Positions 56,739 through 64,000 of a stretch of DNA of 64,000 nucleotides are shown here, piece by piece. The notes beneath the pieces are model-generated. The model did not search any database, was not told where the DNA came from, and saw nothing but the letters and a program-made list of their open reading frames with translations. Source of the DNA: Pseudomonas sp. C2B4 (GTDB lineage Bacteria; Pseudomonadota; Gammaproteobacteria; Pseudomonadales; Pseudomonadaceae). A program made the position numbers and the translations under genes. The stretch is taken from NCBI RefSeq assembly GCF_013359695.1, contig NZ_JABFMU010000014.1:49026-113025 (forward strand), in the 5' to 3' direction. The first letter of the stretch is position 1, and every line of letters starts with the position of its first letter.

Positions 56739-57065
56739 ATGGTCATCGATTTCAGCCGTTTGAACAGCTCCTCGTCACTTACGGGCAGTACACGTACCAG
56801 CGTTGCCAAGGAAACCGCCGATGCCGGCAAATCCGCGCCGCTGAATACCCCGGCCGAACAGGTCGGTACCGCTACAGTCGGGGAATCGGTACATCTCAGC
56901 AATGAGGCTCAACAGTTGCAGAAGGTCACTGATACGCTGCGCGATCAGCCTGTCGTCGACAAAGCCCGAGTGGCCGAGTTGAAAGCAGCGATTGCCGATG
57001 GCAGCTATAAAGTCGACAGCAACCGTGTAGCCAGCAAACTGCTCAACTTCGAAGCCCAGCGCTAG
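56739..57065 (+). CDS. flgM: Anti-sigma-28 factor FlgM
   Basis: A 108-residue protein that binds FliA until it is exported through the finished hook. The low-complexity N-terminal half ([12 protein letters not shown]) and C-terminal FliA-binding helices ([28 protein letters not shown]) are typical. Its own transcription from a FliA promoter makes a negative feedback loop. In P. aeruginosa FlgM is also a target of the HptB-HsbR-HsbA branch. flgN follows 48 bases on. Confidence 0.93.
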   Translation: MVIDFSRLNSSSSLTGSTRTSVAKETADAGKSAPLNTPAEQVGTATVGESVHLSNEAQQLQKVTDTLRDQPVVDKARVAELKAAIADGSYKVDSNRVASKLLNFEAQR

Positions 57066-57113
57066 GCTACGGCCCGCGCCAGGCTTTTGGACGCTTAAAA
57101 CCCAAGGCCAGCC

Positions 57114-57581
57114 ATGCACGACACTAATTTACTGCAACTGATCACTGACGATTTTGCTCCAGCGCAACAACTGCTGGAGTTATTGCGTACCGAATCCCTC
57201 GCCTTGCATGGTCGCGACATGTACCTGCTGGAAGACATTCTGGCGCAGAAGCAGGCATTGATCATTTTGCTTGAACAGCATGGCCGCAAGCGCAGCGAAC
57301 TCCTCGCCAGCCTCAACCTGCCAACCAACCGCAGCGGCCTGGAGCAACTGGCCAGCCAGTCGGGCGTGGGCGAAGCGCTGCTGGCGCAAAGCGATGTACT
57401 GACCGATCTTCTGGCCCAATGTCAGGCCGCCAATGCCAACAACGGCCAGTCGATTCGGGTGCAGCAGGCCGCTACGGCCACCCAGCTGAAAATCCTTACC
57501 GGCGGTGAACCTCCAGCACTCTATGACGCCAGCGGAACATTTTCCAAGCTTGTGAAACCGCGCCCGCTCAGTCAGGCTTGA
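57114..57581 (+). CDS. flgN: Flagellar export chaperone FlgN
   Basis: A 155-residue, mostly helical protein that carries the hook-filament junction proteins FlgK and FlgL to the export gate. The pattern LLELLRTESLALHGRDMYLLEDILAQKQALIILLEQHGRKRSELL is the FlgN long helix. It follows flgM directly and probably shares its transcript. Confidence 0.9.
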   Translation: MHDTNLLQLITDDFAPAQQLLELLRTESLALHGRDMYLLEDILAQKQALIILLEQHGRKRSELLASLNLPTNRSGLEQLASQSGVGEALLAQSDVLTDLLAQCQAANANNGQSIRVQQAATATQLKILTGGEPPALYDASGTFSKLVKPRPLSQA

Positions 57582-57673
57582 GCCCGTCGATGAGCCCGCT
57601 CTATCAAGACTCGAAACATGCTGGCAAAATGCTGGCTAGCCGTAGTCAAAATTTGTCTGGAGATTGATTAACC

Positions 57674-58420
57674 GTGTCCAATGCCTTAAATGCGGACGAT
57701 GCTCCGCAGCCACCCAAGGTGCTCAGCACGCCCCTGGAAATCTCCGGCAACCTTCGCCAACTGCAAGAAAGCCATGACCCGCTGATCATCACGTTCCACG
57801 AGCGCAGCCAGCGCTTCCAGAGTTATCTGGTGGACATTGACCGCGATAGCAACATGATTGCCCTGGACGAAATGATTCCCCGAGACGGCGAACGCTTCCT
57901 GCTGGCTGGCGAACCGTTCAAGGTTGAAGGCTTCCACGAAGGCGTTCGCATCGCCTGGGAAAGCAACGGCCCGCTGACCATCGATGAGTCCGGCGGAACT
58001 CGCTGCTACCGTGGCAAGTTGCCCGACGAAGTCGTCTACCACCAACGCCGCAACGCATTTCGTGCCGCGCTGAAGCTGGCACAGTTGGTCGACGTCGAGC
58101 TGGATGGCGATAAGCTCAAGGCATCGCTCAGCGGAAAACTGCTGGATATCTCGGCCACCGGTTGCAAGTTGCGCTTTTCCGGCGACATCACCGGCAGCCT
58201 GCAATTGGGTCAGGTGTATGAGCGCTTCATGGCCGCCCTGCCCTTCGGCAAGATGACGGCGCCGGTAGAACTGCGCTACCTGCACTTCGAAGAAAAAATC
58301 TCCACCACCTTCGCCGGTGTACGCTTCCATAACATGAGCGGACTGGTGCAACGGCAGGTCGAGCGGTTCGTCTATCAGCTGCAACGCGAAGCACGGCGCT
58401 TCGACAAAGACGACCTCTGA
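57674..58420 (+). CDS. flgZ: c-di-GMP-binding flagellar brake protein FlgZ (YcgR)
   Basis: A 248-residue protein with an N-terminal YcgR/PilZN domain (about 20-110) and a C-terminal PilZ domain (about 115-240). The c-di-GMP-binding residues are visible: RxxxR in RRNAFRA and (D/N)xSxxG in [13 protein letters not shown]. It slows the flagellar motor when c-di-GMP is high. The start is GTG, with GGAG about 11 bases upstream. It ends at a strong terminator. Confidence 0.93.
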   Translation: MSNALNADDAPQPPKVLSTPLEISGNLRQLQESHDPLIITFHERSQRFQSYLVDIDRDSNMIALDEMIPRDGERFLLAGEPFKVEGFHEGVRIAWESNGPLTIDESGGTRCYRGKLPDEVVYHQRRNAFRAALKLAQLVDVELDGDKLKASLSGKLLDISATGCKLRFSGDITGSLQLGQVYERFMAALPFGKMTAPVELRYLHFEEKISTTFAGVRFHNMSGLVQRQVERFVYQLQREARRFDKDDL

Positions 58421-58434
58421 TACAACGTCACAAC

Positions 58435-58475
58435 AAAAAACGGGCAGTCCCTTGCGGTGACTGCCCGTTTTTTTA
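58435..58475 (+). terminator. Intrinsic terminator after flgZ
   Basis: The stem ACGGGCAGTC/GACTGCCCGT is flanked by A and T runs, so it can also terminate the convergent MFS gene. Confidence 0.92.
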
Positions 58476-58484
58476 TGCCTGGGG

Positions 58485-59849
58485 TTATGGCCTGGCCTCG
58501 GTGAAACCTTGCTCCCTACCCGAATCCGGGTCCTCAGGAGGCGTATCGGATTGCGCCTCCGGCTCGGGAGCCGGTTCAGAAGGTACCGGGTTCTGCATCT
58601 GATCCTGAACCACTTGCTCGTCGACCCGCGGATCAAGGCAAGCGACCAGCGGCGAACTCGACATGCTGTCCGGCATGGCCACGTGATGCAGCGGCGCATC
58701 GTCGACCTGATGCAGATTGGTGACCGCTTTCGGACGAATTCGCCACACAAGCACCAACGCAAAGAAACTGAAGAAGGCATACAGCATCTGGCTGCCGAAC
58801 AACTTCATCAGCACCCCCGCCGCCAACGGCCCGACACTGGCACCGACGCCATAGGTGACCAACAGCATCGCCGTCAGCGACACCCGACGATCCGCCTCGA
58901 CATGGTCATTGGAGAACGCGACCGCCAGCGGGTACAAGCAGAACTTCACCAGCGAACAGAGGAAACCGGCGATAAACAGCACCTCTAGCGGCACCTGCTT
59001 CAGGATCGCCAGTGGCAATGCAGCAAGCGCCAGAACCAAGGCAAAACAGCGGATCAACAGGGCCCGATCATAGCGGTCGGACAACCAGCCCAACGGCCAC
59101 TGCACCACCAGCCCGGCGAAAATGCAGCTACCCATGAACAGACCGACCTGCTCCGTAGACAACCCTTGTTGCGAGGCATACAGCGGTGCCAGACCGTAGA
59201 ACGAGCCAATGATCAGCCCCGCCCCCAGCACAGTGCTCAGGGACTGCGGCACGCGATTGATGAAGAATCGCGGCTCCATCGGCGCCGGATGCAGCGGCGC
59301 CGGGTGAATCCGTCGCGTCAGGGCCACTGGCACCAGACACAAGGCAAAGCACAGGGCCACCAGCATCAACAGCTCCAGGCCCAGCCCCGGATGCATGACC
59401 AGAATCAGCTGCCCCAACACCAGGCCCAGGTACGACGCGATCATGTACCCACTGAAAACCGTGCCGCGCTGCGAAGCTTCGGCCTGCTCGTTAAGCCAGC
59501 TCTCGATGACCATGTATTGGCACATCATGCCCAGACCGACGATAACCCGCAGAAATATCCAGGCCGGCAGCCAGTCCACCAAACCGTGACCAAGCACCGC
59601 CGCACCGACGATCCCGGCACAGGCCGAATAAGCGCGAATGTGCCCGACGCGGGCAATCAACCGGTGACCAATCTTGCCGCCCAGCACCAGGCCGAAATAG
59701 TTGGCAGCCATCAACGCACCGACCCACAGACTGTCGACGTGATCGGCCGCCAGACGCAAGCCCAGGTAGGTACTCAGCAAGCCGGAGCCGATCAACATCA
59801 TCAGCGAGGCGAAATACAGCGCTCGAAAGGGTTTCCAGATTTGGCGCAT
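58485..59849 (-). CDS. MFS transporter (YcaD-like) with acidic C-terminal tail
   Basis: A 454-residue permease with about 12 membrane segments in the first 390 residues. Motif A-like loops are present (GKIGHRLIARVGH after TM2 and GWLSDRYDRALLIR after TM8). It resembles the YcaD/fosmidomycin-type subgroup, so the substrate is uncertain. The last 70 or so residues form a soluble tail rich in Pro, Glu and Asp (EPAPEPEAQSDTPPEDPD), longer than in typical MFS members. It lies downstream of the glutamine-synthetase-like gene on the same strand. Confidence 0.85.
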   Translation of the reverse strand: MRQIWKPFRALYFASLMMLIGSGLLSTYLGLRLAADHVDSLWVGALMAANYFGLVLGGKIGHRLIARVGHIRAYSACAGIVGAAVLGHGLVDWLPAWIFLRVIVGLGMMCQYMVIESWLNEQAEASQRGTVFSGYMIASYLGLVLGQLILVMHPGLGLELLMLVALCFALCLVPVALTRRIHPAPLHPAPMEPRFFINRVPQSLSTVLGAGLIIGSFYGLAPLYASQQGLSTEQVGLFMGSCIFAGLVVQWPLGWLSDRYDRALLIRCFALVLALAALPLAILKQVPLEVLFIAGFLCSLVKFCLYPLAVAFSNDHVEADRRVSLTAMLLVTYGVGASVGPLAAGVLMKLFGSQMLYAFFSFFALVLVWRIRPKAVTNLHQVDDAPLHHVAMPDSMSSSPLVACLDPRVDEQVVQDQMQNPVPSEPAPEPEAQSDTPPEDPDSGREQGFTEARP

Positions 59850-59919
59850 CGGCGTTCCGAGCGGCTCCTTGCGGTGAGAAATCGGACTACCGAAACGATA
59901 GCCCGAGATGGATGATGCG

Positions 59920-61263
59920 TCAGGCCTGGGCGGCTAGAACACGCCGTTCCCAGGGAGTAATTTCATCATGGAAGCTGGTCAACTCCATGGTCTTCGAAGC
60001 AATGTAACCTTCGATGAACTCGTTGCTGAACAGTTCCTTCGCCAATTGGCTACGCTTCAGACGCTCAAGGGCAGCGTGCAAGGTACAGGGTAGTGAAAGA
60101 TTATCCGGTACCTGAAATTCACCCTGAATCGGTTCGCTCGGATCCAGCTTGTTTTCAATGCCATACAACCCCGCGGCCAGGCTGGCGGCAATCGCCAGGT
60201 ATGGATTGGCGTCAGCGCCTGGCAAGCGGTTCTCGACCCGACGAGCAACCGGCGAACTGGCTGGAATGCGCAAACCCGCTGCCCGGTTGTCATGGGACCA
60301 GCAGGCATTATTCGGTGATGCGTAGGGATGGCACAAGCGCTGATACGAATTTACGTTCGGCGCAAACAGTGCGGTGAAATCCGCCATGCAGGCCTGCTGA
60401 CCACCGATGAAATGGCGGAAAGCCGCCGTGGGCTGGCCGGTCTCATCACTGAACACGTTACGTCCCGTTCCGGTGTCGACGATGCTCTGGTGAATATGCA
60501 TCGAGCTGCCAGGTGTATGTGCCAACGGCTTGGCCATGCAGACCACCGTGAGGCCCTGCTTGAGTGCGACTTCTTTCAGTAAATGCTTGAACAGAAAAGT
60601 CTGGTCGGCCAGCAACAACGGATCGCCGTGCAACAGGTTGATCTCGAACTGGCTGACGCCCATCTCATGCATGAAGGTATCGCGAGGCAGGCCCAAGGCC
60701 GCCATGCATTCATAGACTTCGCTGAAAAACGGCCGCAGGCCGTTATTGGAACTGACGCTGAACGCCGAATGGCCGTCTTCGCGACGACCGTCCAGGCCAA
60801 GCGGCGGCTGGAAGGGTTGCGTCGGGTCGGTGTTGGGCGCGAAGACAAAGAACTCCAGCTCCGTCGCCACGACCGGTGCCAGGCCGAGAGCCTTGTAGCG
60901 CTTGATAACCGCCTTGAGTTGGCCGCGGGTCGACAGATTGGAGCTCACACCGCTCAACTCATCTGCGTCGCAAATGGCGAATGCACGTGGTGGCTTGCTC
61001 CAGGGCAAGCGATGGATTTGCTCCGGGTCTGGAACCAGTGCGAGGTCGCCGTCATCACTGCCGTAAAAACGCGCTGGCGGATATCCGCCCATGATGCATT
61101 GCAGCAGCACACCCCGCGCCATCTGCAAACGCCGTCCCTCGAGGAAACCCTCGGCGGTCATCACTTTACCCCGTGGCACGCCATTCAAATCCGGCGTGAC
61201 ACATTCAATCTCATCAATGCCCGTCAAACGCTCCGCGAATGAACTCAGGCCATCGCTTGTCAT
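59920..61263 (-). CDS. Glutamine synthetase family, gamma-glutamylpolyamine synthetase-like
   Basis: A 447-residue ligase of the GlnA fold. N-terminal beta-grasp (about 15-105, ECVTPDLNGVPRGKVM) and catalytic domain with ELEFFVFAP, EMGVSQFEINL, GSSMHIHQSI and [31 protein letters not shown]. The last pattern lacks the adenylylation loop of GlnA and matches PuuA/SpuI-type enzymes that join glutamate to polyamines such as putrescine. The start at 61263 is the family start. Specific substrate inferred. Confidence 0.88.
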   Translation of the reverse strand: MTSDGLSSFAERLTGIDEIECVTPDLNGVPRGKVMTAEGFLEGRRLQMARGVLLQCIMGGYPPARFYGSDDGDLALVPDPEQIHRLPWSKPPRAFAICDADELSGVSSNLSTRGQLKAVIKRYKALGLAPVVATELEFFVFAPNTDPTQPFQPPLGLDGRREDGHSAFSVSSNNGLRPFFSEVYECMAALGLPRDTFMHEMGVSQFEINLLHGDPLLLADQTFLFKHLLKEVALKQGLTVVCMAKPLAHTPGSSMHIHQSIVDTGTGRNVFSDETGQPTAAFRHFIGGQQACMADFTALFAPNVNSYQRLCHPYASPNNACWSHDNRAAGLRIPASSPVARRVENRLPGADANPYLAIAASLAAGLYGIENKLDPSEPIQGEFQVPDNLSLPCTLHAALERLKRSQLAKELFSNEFIEGYIASKTMELTSFHDEITPWERRVLAAQA

Positions 61264-61377
61264 GACGCAATCCTTGTTATTGTGCGAGCCGCGAACGGCG
61301 ACCTGTACAAAATAGGCTCCGCGTGTTCGGAATATCAAGCAGCGTCAAACAAAAAGCTTCAAGTCCAAGCAATAACA

Positions 61378-62070
61378 TCAGGGCAAATAGAGGCGGAAGA
61401 CGCCACCGCCCAATGGGCCACCATTGCTGATTTCGGTACGCCCGCCAATGCCATTGCGCTGATGCAACGCCGCTATCCGACCGGCAAAATACAACCCCAG
61501 CCCAGTGCTGCCACTGCTGTGGTTGATGCCTTGCACATAGTCCGCCTGACGCTCGATCATTTCGGCAGGGTAACCTTCGCCATCGTCATTGATGGTCAAC
61601 ACCACTTGCCCAGCCTCGTCGCTGACGCTGATCAACACCGCATGACGGGCGTAACGGATGGCATTGTTGATGCTATTCGCAAGAACCGAAGCGATCAGCT
61701 CTCGATCGAAGAAACCCAAAGGGCTCAAGGGATCGACTTCGAAGGTCGCGGCAATACCGCGACTGGCAAAGACATCCTGATGACAAGCCAGCTGCGCTTC
61801 GATGAAGTCATCGAGCTCGTGATAAGCCGGTTGCAGCGGCATCTGATTGACACCGAGCTTATACAGGCCCAGCAACTGCACGAGCATGCCGTTGAGATGC
61901 GCAAACTCGAACTCGATCACGCCCTGCTCCGGCGTCTGCCGTGTCGGGTCGGGAAGGTTTGCCAACCATTGACTGTGGGCCTGCATCAGCATGGCTAACG
62001 AGTTCTTCATATCATGCACGGTGGATGCGATCACCGTAGAGAAATCCAGGCTCTGCTGATTGTCGTTCAT
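61378..62070 (-). CDS. Soluble histidine kinase paired with a receiver-TPR protein
   Basis: A 230-residue protein with no membrane segment or sensor domain. The phospho-acceptor motif is VHDMKNSLAMLM (His19), an HD(M/L)KN-type H box. The HATPase_c part has NSINNAIRYA, NDDGEGYPAEM and GSTGLGLYFAGR. Its ATG overlaps the stop of the receiver-TPR gene by four bases (ATGA), so the two are translated together. The input signal would have to arrive through another protein. Confidence 0.86.
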   Translation of the reverse strand: MNDNQQSLDFSTVIASTVHDMKNSLAMLMQAHSQWLANLPDPTRQTPEQGVIEFEFAHLNGMLVQLLGLYKLGVNQMPLQPAYHELDDFIEAQLACHQDVFASRGIAATFEVDPLSPLGFFDRELIASVLANSINNAIRYARHAVLISVSDEAGQVVLTINDDGEGYPAEMIERQADYVQGINHSSGSTGLGLYFAGRIAALHQRNGIGGRTEISNGGPLGGGVFRLYLP

Positions 62071-63671
62071 TCGCCAAACGCCTTGCTTTTCAGCTTCTGA
62101 TAACGCGGATAACGCGCATCGGTATCAGGCATCAAACCGACCATTTTCAGGCAGGTTCGACACTCCTCAAGTTCGGCCGACGGCACACTGGTATCCGTGC
62201 CATGCAGCAGTGCCTGTGCCATGTTCAACGCAATGCTGATGTTCTTCGGCTGCAGTGCCAAGGCTTTGCGGAACACGTCGCGGGCTTCGACCAGGTTGCC
62301 GGTCTTGTACACGCGAACGCCTTGCCGGTTGAGATCGGCGGCGGCGTTACCGGAGTTGAGGATGGTTGGGTCATCCGTGAGCTTGGCGATGTCCTTCATG
62401 ACGGCCGGATCGTCACCGTAAATTTCCGCACAGTTTTTCAGCATTGAGGTGCCGGCTTCCGCCTGACCCAGCATTTGCAACTGCTTGGCCACCAATAGCG
62501 CCGCCTCGGCACTCATAAACTGCTCCATGCCGTCGAGACGCATCAACGCCTGCTCGGTGAGCTTTTCAGCGGTCTCGGCATCGTTGAGCAACAGACTGGT
62601 GGCCTTCATCAACCGTGCGCGGATTTGCAGTCCGGGGTCAGACGGATTCTCCTTGGCCACCGCACTAAGCGTTGTATTGATTTCCAGTCGGGTCCGGGTA
62701 TCAAGGCCTTTTTCGCTACCTTTGCTGATCAAGGCATGGGCTAGCCCAAGGTTACTTTCAGCGTCCTTGAAACGCGATTGAGCGCCCTGGTTAACCGCCT
62801 GACGATAGGCTTTGGAAGCAGTGTCAAAATCTTCGTTAGTCATCGCCAACTTGCCCAACTGCGCCTGACGACGTACTGCCAACGGTGACAGACGAATCGC
62901 CTCTTCCAATACTTTCTGGGCAGCCCTGGTATCCCCTTCGGCGACCAATACATCCGCCATGCCATCGTAGAGCGCCGGCATCATGGGGAAAACTTTCAGC
63001 GCCTTCTCATAGACGCCCTTGGCCTGCGCAACCTGGCCACGCTTGAACAATAACTTGCCTAGCCCGGCAAATGCCCAAGGCAGAGGTCGATCAGCAATGA
63101 TGCTGTCGTAAAGACGCTCCAGCGCTTCATTCTGATTAAGGTCGCGCAGCGCATCCGCGCGGTAGCGCAGGCACAAGGGCGAATAACGAATATCTTGCTT
63201 GCACAGCGCAATGCAGGCATTGAGCACTTCAACCGGTTTTCCACGGTCGAGGGCCTGCAGAATGGGCTTGAGCAAGGTCTTGCGCTGCTCCAGGCGCTCA
63301 AGGCGCTGGGCCAGCCCGGAACGGTTGAAGGGTTTGGTCAGATAAGCGTCGGGTTCGTGCTCCAACGCACTGAGCACCATAGCCTGGCTGGTTTCGGCGG
63401 TGACCATGACGAATACACTTTCATGGCTGATCAGCTTCTCAATCATCAGGTCTTCGAGCACCTGCTGACCGTTCTTCTTGCCATCGCCCAAATGGAAATC
63501 CTGCAGGATGAAATCGTAGGACTTCTGCGAACACATTTTCAGTGCCTGCTCGCCGGTGTCGGCCGTATCCACATCCTTGACACCCAACTCCCGCAACATG
63601 GACCTCACGGAACTGCGGAAATCCGAAAAATCATCGACGATCAGAAAACTCTTTTGGTGATACGACAGCAT
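62067..63671 (-). CDS. Response regulator with tetratricopeptide repeats
   Basis: A 534-residue protein. The N-terminal receiver (about 1-130) has FLIVDDFSDFR, the phospho-acceptor Asp58 in FILQDFHLGDG, a switch threonine in VMVTAETS and a lysine in YLTKPFNRSG. The rest (about 150-520) is a series of TPR-like helices (AFAGLGKLLFKRGQVAQAKGVYEKAL; ALYDGMADVLVAEGDTRAAQKVLEEA; RQGVRVYKTGNLVEARDVFRKAL). There is no DNA-binding or enzymatic output, so it probably acts by protein-protein contact. It is the first gene of a two-gene operon with the soluble kinase. Confidence 0.88.
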   Translation of the reverse strand: MLSYHQKSFLIVDDFSDFRSSVRSMLRELGVKDVDTADTGEQALKMCSQKSYDFILQDFHLGDGKKNGQQVLEDLMIEKLISHESVFVMVTAETSQAMVLSALEHEPDAYLTKPFNRSGLAQRLERLEQRKTLLKPILQALDRGKPVEVLNACIALCKQDIRYSPLCLRYRADALRDLNQNEALERLYDSIIADRPLPWAFAGLGKLLFKRGQVAQAKGVYEKALKVFPMMPALYDGMADVLVAEGDTRAAQKVLEEAIRLSPLAVRRQAQLGKLAMTNEDFDTASKAYRQAVNQGAQSRFKDAESNLGLAHALISKGSEKGLDTRTRLEINTTLSAVAKENPSDPGLQIRARLMKATSLLLNDAETAEKLTEQALMRLDGMEQFMSAEAALLVAKQLQMLGQAEAGTSMLKNCAEIYGDDPAVMKDIAKLTDDPTILNSGNAAADLNRQGVRVYKTGNLVEARDVFRKALALQPKNISIALNMAQALLHGTDTSVPSAELEECRTCLKMVGLMPDTDARYPRYQKLKSKAFGE

Positions 63672-64000
63672 CGAAGATTTCCAGGCAATTTAAGAAGAAG
63701 TACCGAAAGGCAACTAAATGGACAAGATCAGCTTCACTGCCCCTTCACGCGCGCAGATGATAGCTAGTAGCCATATGCTATCAAGCGATTTCTCTTGAGC
63801 AGAGACTGCGAGAAATGAAGACCTTGTGACTGTATGGTTATCGGCCAGTGGTGGCGTTCTCTTGAAGCAAGAGATGCGTAATCGTGTTATTTGCCTTGCG
63901 ATAGAGCCTTGGACATAGGGGGAGAAACCGAGCTTTCGACACGCCACTTTCCTGCGGGCAAAACAAAACCCCAACTGCTTTCGCAATTGGGGTTTCGGAA
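63672..64000. other. Gap upstream of the receiver-TPR gene, with a terminator-like hairpin
   Basis: No gene is supported in the last 329 bases. The region is less GC-rich than its surroundings, and a possible 90-codon frame on the minus strand has no ribosome site or recognisable pattern. At 63966-63996 AAACCCCAA/TTGGGGTTT forms a hairpin with flanking A and T runs, probably the terminator of a gene beyond the window. Confidence 0.6.

Noticed and set aside
63714..63986. A 90-codon open frame on the minus strand near the window end
   Set aside because: No ribosome site, overlaps the terminator hairpin and has no family-like pattern.

Overview
The window is chromosomal DNA of a Pseudomonas species, most likely of the P. 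fluorescens group. The evidence is GC-rich coding sequence, gene order that matches several known Pseudomonas neighbourhoods (relA-rlmD-cysM-two-component pair-gacS-ldhA; gpsA next to fabA-fabB; cheR-cheV-flgA-flgM-flgN-flgZ), a 917-residue GacS, an NrdA with two ATP-cones, and many REP/REPIN repeats with the GTGGGAGCGAGCCTGCTCGCGA core. I recognise no insertion sequence, prophage, CRISPR array, tRNA or rRNA. P. aeruginosa comparisons are from memory, not from a search.

Layout. 1-7.9 kb (minus strand): the start of an AI-2E-type permease gene, DUF4892, a glutathione transferase, two alpha/beta hydrolases, a hotdog thioesterase, an acyl-CoA ligase, sixA, DUF4389 and gpsA. 8.1-15.0 kb (plus): a TonB-dependent receptor, a periplasmic binding protein and a membrane hybrid histidine kinase packed as one operon, then fabA-fabB. 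15.4-25.3 kb: a small acidic protein, DUF2058, mazG, relA, rlmD, cysM, a PDDEXK (DUF1016) nuclease and an OmpR-type two-component pair. 25.5-32.4 kb: gacS, ldhA, a zinc-ribbon protein, a META lipoprotein, a thioredoxin-like lipoprotein, arsC, wrbA and DUF2069. 32.5-39.9 kb: a 3-methyladenine glycosylase-like gene, ttcA, YIP1, SprT, a CoA transferase, dctA and an AraC regulator. 40.0-46.7 kb: phoQ, phoP, a small exported protein, a dienelactone hydrolase, a phosphopantetheinyl transferase and a second OmpR-type pair. 47.0-50.4 kb: nrdA with a legible control region. 50.6-58.4 kb: flgE-flgD-flgC-flgB, cheR-cheV, and flgA, flgM, flgN, flgZ on the opposite strand. 58.5-63.7 kb: an MFS permease, a gamma-glutamylpolyamine synthetase-like gene and a soluble kinase paired with a receiver-TPR protein.

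Several control sites can be read directly: sigma-54 elements for dctA, flgB and flgA; a FliA (sigma-28) element for flgM; four 11-bp-phased PhoP half-sites between the phoPQ operon and a divergent hydrolase; a DnaA box with paired NrdR boxes at nrdA; and paired palindromes at enhancer distance upstream of dctA.

The strongest leads are the receptor/binding-protein/hybrid-kinase operon, whose kinase sensor region resembles that of GacS; the small exported protein heading phoPQ in the place P. aeruginosa has oprH; the dctA and flgB upstream arrays; the soluble kinase with receiver-TPR partner; and a REP repeat that supplies the C-terminus of a histidine kinase.
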